A stretch of DNA of 9,712 bases from an uncultured Clostridia bacterium (lineage in GTDB: Bacteria > Bacillota > Clostridia > Christensenellales > Borkfalkiaceae). The stretch is taken from contig CAMWLA010000041.1 of NCBI GenBank assembly GCA_947174975.1, positions 1 through 9,712 on the forward strand, written 5' to 3'. Shown here in pieces: positions 1 through 5,565 of this stretch. Position 1 is the stretch's first letter. Every line of letters begins with the position of its first letter. The position numbers were made by a program, and so were the translations under genes. Below the pieces are notes generated by a model, which was not told where the DNA came from, ran no database searches, and worked only from the letters and a program-made list of their open reading frames with translations.

Positions 1-7
1 GAATATA

Positions 8-271
8 TTATAACTCATCCCAATTTACCCCGCTTTCGGGAACAAACTCATCTGAGTCGGTAGGCGTTGCTTTTAATTTCAATAAGCTCTCTTCCATATT
101 CGGAATGGCGGAAAGATAAATAGTTTCTACAATTCCGCGATATTCCTCTTCACTCATTACCACTACGTTACCGCTTTTCGAAGTTACGGTCAACGGTTCG
201 TTATAATTTATTATGTTATCTGTAAGTTCAAAAAGATTTTTGCGGAAATTTGAAATGTTTGTCGTTGACAT
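8..271 (-). CDS. Phd/YefM-family antitoxin
   Basis: This is a small protein of 87 residues that resembles the Phd/YefM antitoxin family of type II toxin-antitoxin modules. Members bind their partner toxin through the C-terminal half and repress their own operon through the N-terminal half. Visible family features are the N-terminal start MSTTNISNFRKNL, a central segment EPLTVTSKSGNVVVMSEEEY (residues 25-44; typically 'xPxxIT...g..vVlls.eey') and an acidic C-terminus. I chose the ATG at 271 because GGAGGT lies four bases upstream; an in-frame GTG at 283 overlaps that ribosome binding site and is unlikely. A strong promoter with an overlapping palindrome lies upstream. In most such modules the toxin follows the antitoxin closely; here it would lie left of the window edge, so the module cannot be confirmed. 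A solitary antitoxin is the main alternative. Confidence 0.82.
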   Translation of the reverse strand: MSTTNISNFRKNLFELTDNIINYNEPLTVTSKSGNVVVMSEEEYRGIVETIYLSAIPNMEESLLKLKATPTDSDEFVPESGVNWDEL

Positions 272-299
272 AATGACCTCCACTATTATTATACTTCAT

Positions 300-317
300 T
301 GTACAATTAATTGTACA
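300..317. promoter_or_regulatory. palindromic operator overlapping the antitoxin -10 box
   Basis: TGTACAATTAATTGTACA is a perfect 18-base palindrome that covers the -10 hexamer and the expected transcription start of the antitoxin gene. A second perfect palindrome, CACTATAGTG (316-325), lies directly next to it inside the promoter spacer. Phd/YefM antitoxins are known to repress their own promoter through such palindromes, so autoregulation is the natural reading. It is inferred from position and symmetry only. Confidence 0.7.
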
Positions 318-338
318 CTATAGTGGAAAATTTGTCAA
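310..338 (-). promoter_or_regulatory. promoter of the antitoxin gene
   Basis: On the minus strand a perfect -35 hexamer TTGACA (338 to 333) is followed after exactly 17 bases by TACAAT (315 to 310). Transcription would start near 303, giving a leader of about 30 bases that contains the GGAGGT ribosome binding site. The sequence match is good; activity is inferred. Confidence 0.72.
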
Positions 339-352
339 TACCTGTGTTCAAA

Positions 353-427
353 TTTTTTTACGCTTGATTAGTGATAAGTGAGTGTCTTGATGCGTAATTA
401 AGATACGCCGCTCAAGCGTAAGGCTTG
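353..427. repeat. intergenic hairpin element, copy A
   Basis: First of three related copies in the window. Reading the plus strand: a run of seven T (353-359), the TTGATTAG box (364-371), 26 bases, the TTAAGATAC box (398-406), six bases, then a hairpin CAAGC-GTAAG-GCTTG (413-427) that touches the stop codon of the minus-strand gene at 428. This copy also has perfect 10-base inverted repeats, TTACGCTTGA (358-367) and TCAAGCGTAA (412-421), and an inner pairing GCGTA/TACGC around the TTAAGA core (392-408). It separates the unknown gene from the antitoxin promoter. No family name is known to me. Confidence 0.6.
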
Positions 428-1318
428 TTAACGTAAGGTTATTTTAATGCTTGCGCCGGTTTTGGCGTCCTGATACATTACCCAATAGCCCGAATTACCC
501 TCGGGATATGCGGGGATGAACGAAGAATTTTCAATACTCGGCGGGGGTGAGACGGGATTTTCCGACGGAACGCCGTAACATATATACTGCGCTTCGCCCC
601 CGCCGTAGATTACGCCGAAAACGTAAAACTTTCCGTCGCCGTAGGTTATGCGCACCCAGCGCGACTGCTCAACCATAGTTTCAAGCGCTTCTTCCTTGGG
701 GTAGGAAGTAAGCACTTTTTCTATCTCGTCTTTCATTCGGGAATAGAAATTTCCTCCGCTTGACAGACCCCCTTTTTCAAAAGATACAGCCTCTTCATTT
801 TTTGAAAAGCCTTGCCGTTTTTCTTCTTTTTGCGGATCTTCGCATACAGCCCCACCGCTTTTATCAGCTTGCCCGAATTCATAATAGTTCTCCTGCGCAA
901 GCGCCTCGTCCTCGTATTTGATAGCCTCGGGCGCCCCGTCTCTTTTTAAATTTTCTTGCCGTTCTATCTCGATGCGGATACCCGACAGTGCGTAATGAAA
1001 ATCGCCGCACACCGCCGAAGCGACGGGCGATACCTCGCCGTTGACAAAGCATATCAAAGCGGCAAACCCCGCACCCGTATCAACAAGGCTTTCGCCGTCA
1101 AAGGTCAGTCCGTCCAAAACGCAAACCCTTATTCCGTCGGACACCGCGCAGACGTACTTGCCCTCGGTAAGCGGGGCAAAGTTTATTAAAGATACATCGA
1201 CCCGAAGATTAACGCCGTACTTTTCCGCTTTTACCAGCCCCGAAAGAGGACCGCCGTCCACGGAAAAACCGCTTTTAAGTCCGCGTATCACCGCAATATT
1301 TTTTGTATAACCGCTCAT
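428..1318 (-). CDS. uncharacterised two-domain protein
   Basis: I do not recognise this 296-residue protein as a named family. No signal peptide or membrane segment is visible, so it is probably cytoplasmic. Residues 1-118 look like a compact, mostly beta domain rich in Gly, Val and hydrophobic strands. Residues 119-188 form a charged, low-complexity linker rich in Glu, Lys and Gln. Residues 190-296 form a second domain with a helix (FYSRMKDEIEKVL), then WVRITYGDGKFYVFGVIY, QYICYGVP and a final GYWVMYQDAKTGASI segment. From memory, C-terminal segments of this kind occur in other uncharacterised clostridial proteins; I cannot name a function. The ATG at 1318 is preceded by GGAG six bases upstream; an in-frame TTG at 1324 falls in that spacer. 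It is transcribed divergently from the carboxykinase gene and ends against repeat copy A. Confidence 0.75.
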   Translation of the reverse strand: MSGYTKNIAVIRGLKSGFSVDGGPLSGLVKAEKYGVNLRVDVSLINFAPLTEGKYVCAVSDGIRVCVLDGLTFDGESLVDTGAGFAALICFVNGEVSPVASAVCGDFHYALSGIRIEIERQENLKRDGAPEAIKYEDEALAQENYYEFGQADKSGGAVCEDPQKEEKRQGFSKNEEAVSFEKGGLSSGGNFYSRMKDEIEKVLTSYPKEEALETMVEQSRWVRITYGDGKFYVFGVIYGGGEAQYICYGVPSENPVSPPPSIENSSFIPAYPEGNSGYWVMYQDAKTGASIKITLR

Positions 1319-1498
1319 AAACAACTCCGTAGCTTATTCTATAAAGTTTATTCTTTCACTATATTATATATCCCTACCAATGCAGAAAAACCGCAAAAAA
1401 TGTAAATATACAAATTTTTTTGCACTATGTTTACTTTGACGGCGAATTAATTGCATTTAATAGGCTATTTTTGTATAATCATAAATGAGGAGATATTT
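1319..1498. other. divergent intergenic region upstream of pckG and the unknown gene
   Basis: This 180-base, AT-rich spacer carries the promoters of two divergent genes. On the minus strand a TATAAT-like string lies within the run at about 1364-1372, but no convincing -35 box accompanies it. Runs of A and T (1392-1400 and 1412-1420) give intrinsic bend potential. I see no palindrome, riboswitch or small gene here. Confidence 0.45.
1451..1479 (+). promoter_or_regulatory. candidate promoter of pckG
   Basis: TTGCAT (1451-1456) and a perfect TATAAT (1474-1479) are separated by exactly 17 bases. The predicted start near 1486 leaves only about 12 bases before the ATG, just enough to include the GAGGAG ribosome binding site (1487-1492). 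The -10 box is convincing, the -35 box is weak, and the short leader is unusual. Confidence 0.5.
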
Positions 1499-3385
1499 AT
1501 GGCTTTAACGAAGAACAAAAAAGTGCTTGAATTTGTGGAAAGTTGCTCATCCCTTACTCAGCCCGATAATATAGTATGGATAGACGGCAGTGCAAATCAA
1601 ATTAAACAGCTTAAAGAGGAAGCCGTCAAAAGCGGAGAGCTTATCAAGCTGAACCAAAATCTTTTGCCCGACTGCTATCTTCACCGCACCAAGGTGAACG
1701 ACGTTGCGCGCGTTGAGGACAGAACCTTTATCTGCACCAAAAACAAGGACGACGCGGGCCCCGTCAACTACTGGATGGACCCCAAACAAGCTTACGAGCT
1801 TACCCGCGAAATCGCGCGCGGTTCAATGAAGGGCAGAACGATGTACGTTATCCCCTATTCTATGGGCGTCGTCGGAAGCGATTTTGCGAAAATCGGTATC
1901 GAAGTGACCGATTCCATTTACGTAGTTTTAAATATGAACATTATGACCCGCGTGGGCGTAAACTGCCTTAAAGCTCTCGGCAAAAACGGCGATTTTATAA
2001 AGGGCTTACACGCCAAGTGCAACGTCGACGCGGACAACAGATATATAATGCACTTCCCCGAGGATAACACGATTATTTCGGTCAATTCCGCTTACGGCGG
2101 AAACGTGCTTTTAGGCAAAAAGTGCTTTGCACTGAGAATTGCTTCATACCTCGGCAAAAACGAGGGCTGGATGGCGGAACATATGCTTATTCTGGGCGTG
2201 ACGTTCCCCGACCAAACAAAAAAATATATTGCGGCTGCTTTCCCCTCGGCTTGCGGAAAGACAAACCTTGCAATGCTTATTCCCCCCAAGCACTACCTTG
2301 ACAAAGGCTATAAAGTTGAGTGCGTCGGCGACGATATCGCCTGGATACGCGTGGGCGAAGACGGCAGACTTTGGGCGGTGAACCCCGAAAACGGATTCTT
2401 CGGAGTTGCCCCCGGAACCAACGAAAAGAGCAACCTCAATGCGCTTGAAACTACGCGTCGCGGCACCATATTCACCAACGTAGCACTCAATACCGACGAT
2501 ATGACGGTATGGTGGGAGGGCTTGTCCGAAAAGCCCGAACACTGTATTGACTGGACGGGTAAACCGTGGAACGGAGAGGGCAAAGCGGCTCATCCCAACT
2601 CGCGCTTTACCGCACCCGCGGTCAACTGCCCTTGCGTTTCACCCGACTTCAATTCCAAAAAGGGCGTGCCCCTTTCGGCTATCGTGTTCGGCGGAAGGCG
2701 CGCTTCCGCAACTCCCCTCGTCTATCAGTCGCGCGACTGGAAGCACGGCGTTTTCGTCGGCTCGGCAATGTCGTCCGAAACTACTGCGGCGGCAACGGGT
2801 GCAACCGGCGTTCTCCGCCACGACCCCATGGCAATGAAACCCTTCACGGGATACCATATGGGCGATTACTTTGCGCACTGGATAGATATGGGCAAAAAGA
2901 TAAAAAACCCGCCCAAGATTTTCAACGTGAACTGGTTCAGACAAGACAAGAATGGCAACTTTATGTGGCCGGGGTTTGGCGACAATATGCGCGTTCTCGA
3001 ATGGATTTTAAAGAGGTGTTCGGATAACCCCGTCGACGCGGAGGAAACGCCTATCGGCTTCGTGCCCAAGGCTGAAGATATCGACCTTACGGGGCTTGAC
3101 TACGATATCGGCACACTCAAGGAAATACTTACCGTAGACAAACAGACGTGGTTTAAGGAAGCCGAAGAAATAGAAAACTATTACAACGGCGTAATCGGTT
3201 CGCGCATTCCCGACGAGCTTTGGGCATGCCTTAACGAATTAAAGGAAAACTGCAAGGTTACAGCCCGGGAAACGGCAAAAAAGCCCGCGGCAAAAAAGAC
3301 GGATACCGCCAAAAAACCGACGGCGAAATCGCCCTCGTCCGCAAAAAAGGCAACCGCGGCAAAATCTACAGCAAATAAAAAGTAA
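1499..3385 (+). CDS. pckG: phosphoenolpyruvate carboxykinase (GTP)
   Basis: This enzyme interconverts oxaloacetate and GTP with phosphoenolpyruvate, GDP and CO2, in the cytoplasm; in anaerobes it may run toward oxaloacetate. The protein has 628 residues. Family marks are the substrate loop YGGNVLLGKKCFALRIAS (199-216), AEHML with the metal-ligand His228, the P-loop FPSACGKTNLAM (248-259) with the hyper-reactive Cys252, the kinase-2 motif VGDDIAW (277-283), FVGSAMSSET (419-428), and the guanine-binding stretch from NWFRQDKNGN (478-487) through PGFGDNMRVLEW (491-502). These distinguish the GTP type from the ATP type. The start at 1499 has GAGGAG seven bases upstream; an in-frame TTG at 1451 coincides with the likely -35 box and is rejected. 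The catalytic core ends near residue 588. The last 40 residues are a Lys/Ala/Pro/Thr tail not usual for the family. The gene is monocistronic, with its own terminator. Confidence 0.97.
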   Translation: MALTKNKKVLEFVESCSSLTQPDNIVWIDGSANQIKQLKEEAVKSGELIKLNQNLLPDCYLHRTKVNDVARVEDRTFICTKNKDDAGPVNYWMDPKQAYELTREIARGSMKGRTMYVIPYSMGVVGSDFAKIGIEVTDSIYVVLNMNIMTRVGVNCLKALGKNGDFIKGLHAKCNVDADNRYIMHFPEDNTIISVNSAYGGNVLLGKKCFALRIASYLGKNEGWMAEHMLILGVTFPDQTKKYIAAAFPSACGKTNLAMLIPPKHYLDKGYKVECVGDDIAWIRVGEDGRLWAVNPENGFFGVAPGTNEKSNLNALETTRRGTIFTNVALNTDDMTVWWEGLSEKPEHCIDWTGKPWNGEGKAAHPNSRFTAPAVNCPCVSPDFNSKKGVPLSAIVFGGRRASATPLVYQSRDWKHGVFVGSAMSSETTAAATGATGVLRHDPMAMKPFTGYHMGDYFAHWIDMGKKIKNPPKIFNVNWFRQDKNGNFMWPGFGDNMRVLEWILKRCSDNPVDAEETPIGFVPKAEDIDLTGLDYDIGTLKEILTVDKQTWFKEAEEIENYYNGVIGSRIPDELWACLNELKENCKVTARETAKKPAAKKTDTAKKPTAKSPSSAKKATAAKSTANKK

Positions 3386-3396
3386 TTCAAATATAA

Positions 3397-3438
3397 AACT
3401 CCGCTGCCCGAAGATAAGAGGGCGGCGGAGTTATTTTA
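3397..3438 (+). terminator. intrinsic terminator of pckG
   Basis: Eleven bases after the pckG stop, AACTCCGCTGCCC (3397-3409) pairs with GGGCGGCGGAGTT (3420-3432). That is a 13-base stem with one G-U pair and a 10-base loop, followed by ATTTTATT. The GC-rich stem with a T-rich trail is typical of Rho-independent termination. Confidence 0.85.
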
Positions 3439-3488
3439 TTGCCGAAATTATCCTTAAAACCCGCATATTTCAACCGCAATGACAGAAA

Positions 3489-3510
3489 TTCAACTAACAG
3501 TTTAGTTGAA
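3489..3510. promoter_or_regulatory. inverted repeat operator upstream of the XRE gene
   Basis: Perfect 9-base arms, TTCAACTAA (3489-3497) and TTAGTTGAA (3502-3510), flank a CAGT spacer. The site lies just upstream of the -35 box of the following gene (3515-3520), whose product carries an XRE DNA-binding domain. Binding by that protein is a reasonable inference; the position just upstream of -35 would also suit an activator. Confidence 0.65.
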
Positions 3511-3514
3511 ATTA

Positions 3515-3543
3515 TTGAAGATATAAGCGATTTTTAGTATAAT
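3515..3543 (+). promoter_or_regulatory. promoter of the XRE-zinc ribbon gene
   Basis: TTGAAG (3515-3520) and a perfect TATAAT (3538-3543) are spaced by 17 bases. Transcription would start near 3550, just before the AGAGGTG ribosome binding site (3552-3558). Confidence 0.68.
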
Positions 3544-3565
3544 TGAAGTATAGAGGTGAAACAAA

Positions 3566-4612
3566 ATGGACTTCGGTAAAAAAATATCCGCTTTAAGAAA
3601 GTCGAAAGGAATGACGCAAGAGGACTTGGGAAAAGTTTTAAACGTCACCTACCAAGCGGTATCTAAGTGGGAGCGCGACGAATCTTTGCCCGATATCGAA
3701 ATGATGTCGAGGATAGCAAAGTTTTTTGAGGTTCCTATAGATTATTTTGTAGACGGTGAAACCGCCACGACGGCTGCGGGCGTTGCAGCTTCAGCTCCCC
3801 CTCCCGCACACGTGGGCGTATGTACACACTGCGGAAGAATGTTGACAGAGGAAGAGGCTTACTCCCTTTCCCCCAAAATTATTTGCAAAAGCTGTGCGGA
3901 ATTAATAAGAAAAAACGACGAACAGAAACGCATCGCGCAAGAGAATATGGCGCGCGAGCGGAAAGACAAGGAAATCGCAGAACAGTGCGGGCACGGCGTG
4001 GACGCTTCGCTTGTAGTAAGTCTGATACTTTCGGTTGCTTGTTTTATTCTGTTTACCGTGCTTTGCTTTAAGTTCCCCGACAGCGACGGTTTCTACGGAT
4101 TACTTGTGTTTTTAGTTCCCATTGCGGTATTCGGCGGCGTTCAGCTGATTTGCGATTTCATTAAAGACTGCAGATACGACGACTTCGACGAAGATATAGG
4201 ATATACCAGAAATATTTCGCTTATAATCGCGGGTGTGTTTGCGCTTTTGAATCTTGCTTGTCTGCTTACGGTGTATATCTATACGGGACTTATAATTTAC
4301 GTCTTCATAATGATCGCCGCAACGATACTTTCGTTCACTTTCATCAGCCAATATATGTGGGGTAACGTGGTTAAGTCGATGTTCTCTCTTGGCGGTGCAA
4401 CATTCAAAATTCCCGGATTCATTATCACGCTTGACATCGATTCTATCATATGGATGCTTGTCGTTAAACTCATTCTCGGCATACTTGCGGCAATAGTATT
4501 CGTAATCACTCTAACGCTTGTTGTGGTTTTCTCGATAGTGGCTTCGGCATTTACTTTCATACCGTGCGTTGTGGTAAAGTCGATAAAAGATACCAAAGCA
4601 CGAACCGAATAA
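3566..4612 (+). CDS. XRE-family regulator with zinc ribbon and membrane domain
   Basis: This 348-residue protein combines a DNA-binding head with a membrane anchor. Residues 1-65 are a Cro/C1-type helix-turn-helix (MDFGKKISALRKSKGMTQED, then TYQAVSKWERDESLPDI, ending in the usual F.V..D.F). Residues 86-110 form a short zinc ribbon with two CxxC knuckles at Cys86/Cys89 and Cys107/Cys110. A charged helix (111-140) links it to about six hydrophobic segments (roughly 147-168, 176-197, 215-238, 241-262, 293-316, 318-335). The DNA-binding part must face the cytoplasm. This suggests a one-component membrane sensor, but ligand and targets are unknown. AGAGGTG precedes the ATG by seven bases. A palindrome and a good promoter lie directly upstream, so self-regulation is likely. 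No partner gene is adjacent on the same strand. Confidence 0.85.
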   Translation: MDFGKKISALRKSKGMTQEDLGKVLNVTYQAVSKWERDESLPDIEMMSRIAKFFEVPIDYFVDGETATTAAGVAASAPPPAHVGVCTHCGRMLTEEEAYSLSPKIICKSCAELIRKNDEQKRIAQENMARERKDKEIAEQCGHGVDASLVVSLILSVACFILFTVLCFKFPDSDGFYGLLVFLVPIAVFGGVQLICDFIKDCRYDDFDEDIGYTRNISLIIAGVFALLNLACLLTVYIYTGLIIYVFIMIAATILSFTFISQYMWGNVVKSMFSLGGATFKIPGFIITLDIDSIIWMLVVKLILGILAAIVFVITLTLVVVFSIVASAFTFIPCVVVKSIKDTKARTE

Positions 4613-4628
4613 AAATAAGTAAAATAAT

Positions 4629-4657
4629 AAAAGGACGGCACATATGCCGTCCTTTTT
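4629..4657. terminator. bidirectional intrinsic terminator between the XRE gene and jag
   Basis: AAAAGGACGGCA (4629-4640) pairs perfectly with TGCCGTCCTTTT (4645-4656) around a CATA loop. The plus strand then has further T, including a second T-run at 4663-4668. The A-rich left flank gives a T-rich trail on the minus strand, so the same hairpin can stop both the XRE gene and the convergent jag operon. Confidence 0.88.
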
Positions 4658-4662
4658 GTTGC

Positions 4663-4737
4663 TTTTTTAAGTTTGATGAGCGATAAGTCCGTATCACGCA
4701 AACGCAATTAAGATACATGGATTAAACCTAAGGTTTA
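4663..4737. repeat. intergenic hairpin element, copy B
   Basis: Second copy. It has a run of six T (4663-4668), the TTGATGAG box (4673-4680), 27 bases, the TTAAGATAC box (4708-4716), six bases, then a hairpin TAAACC-TAA-GGTTTA (4723-4737). The hairpin overlaps the jag stop codon (4735-4737). Imperfect terminal inverted repeats, TTAAGTTTGAT (4667-4676 region) and ATTAAACCTAA (4721-4731), correspond to the perfect ones in copy A. It lies between jag and the shared terminator, so a jag transcript would contain it. Confidence 0.6.
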
Positions 4738-5565
4738 TTCTTCTTCGGGTTTGTTTCCGCTGTTGCCGAGGAAGGTTCCGAAGTAGATTTCTTTCTTGCC
4801 GCGCTTCGCTCCGCCTCCGTTGCCGCCGCTTCTTCTCTCTCTTCTTTCGCCTCTGTCTCCGCCGCGTCCGTGTCTGTCGTGACCGTCGCGGTGTCCGCGT
4901 CTGTCGTTTCCGCGTCTTTCGCCGTAGTGCAGTCCCCTATCGTTGGGCTTTGCGTTGTTGGGAATAACCGCGATATATCTGTTGGGTTCCTTACCCTCGG
5001 AAATAGTTTTTACTTCCGTATTGTTTGCAAGTGTCGAATGGATAATTCTTCTTTCGTAGGGAGTCATAGGCTCTAAGTTGAGCTTTCTGCCCTTTTCAAC
5101 CGCCTTTGCCGCTAACTTTTCGGCAAGGTTTTTCAGCGTTTCTTCGCGCTGTGCTCTGTAATTTTCGCAGTCGACTATAACCTTTTTATAGTCGTCTCTG
5201 CCGGTGTTTGCAACCGCGCCGGCAAGGGTCTGAATTGCGTCAAGCACGTCGCCGTGTTTTCCGATAACCTTTGCGGAGTTCGTTGCCTTGATTTCGATCT
5301 GAACCGTATCTTCTTCGCTGACGATTTCGCTGACCGCGGTAATTTTAAGAATTTCCAAAAGTCCGTCGATAAAGTCGGCAGCGCGCTTTGCGTCGGACTG
5401 CTTTTTCTTAATCTGTACCTTTGCCTTAACCGCGCCGAACAGCTTTTTCTTGCCCTCTTCCAAAACTACGATTTCCGCATCCTCTCTTGCGATGCCGAGA
5501 GCTTTTAAGCCCTCTTCGATAGCTTCGTCCACCGTTTTGGCGGTGAACACGTTCTCTTGTTCCAT
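4735..5565 (-). CDS. jag: Jag/KhpB RNA-binding protein with RG-rich tail
   Basis: This is the SpoIIIJ-associated protein Jag, also called KhpB, a cytoplasmic RNA-binding protein linked to cell elongation and division in Gram-positive bacteria and usually encoded next to yidC. It has 276 residues. The order is a Jag-N domain (about 4-53; FTAKTVDEAIEEGLKALGI, then KKKLFGAVKAKV), a type II KH domain (about 64-135) with the GKHG loop at 102-105, and an R3H domain (about 139-200) with Arg172 and His176 in RRIIH. Residues 207-258 are an added tail rich in Arg, Gly, Asp and His, followed by KEIYFGTFLG and an acidic end. Family members usually stop soon after R3H. The ATG abuts the yidC stop codon (TAA-ATG), and its AGAGG ribosome binding site lies inside the last yidC codons, so translation is likely coupled. 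Confidence 0.95.
   Translation of the reverse strand: MEQENVFTAKTVDEAIEEGLKALGIAREDAEIVVLEEGKKKLFGAVKAKVQIKKKQSDAKRAADFIDGLLEILKITAVSEIVSEEDTVQIEIKATNSAKVIGKHGDVLDAIQTLAGAVANTGRDDYKKVIVDCENYRAQREETLKNLAEKLAAKAVEKGRKLNLEPMTPYERRIIHSTLANNTEVKTISEGKEPNRYIAVIPNNAKPNDRGLHYGERRGNDRRGHRDGHDRHGRGGDRGERRERRSGGNGGGAKRGKKEIYFGTFLGNSGNKPEEE

Noticed and set aside
353..427. Reading the three-copy element as an intrinsic terminator
   Set aside because: On the gene strand the hairpin is not followed by a T-run, and on the plus strand the T-run precedes the hairpin. Copy B already has a true terminator next to it.
956..1310. Two plus-strand reading frames opposite the unknown minus-strand gene
   Set aside because: They lie wholly antisense to a longer frame with a good ribosome binding site, have no Shine-Dalgarno sequence of their own, and read as Arg/Pro/Ser-rich shadow translation.
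2092..3069. Several open frames on both strands inside pckG
   Set aside because: pckG is certain from catalytic motifs throughout. The others are overlap shadows without ribosome binding sites.
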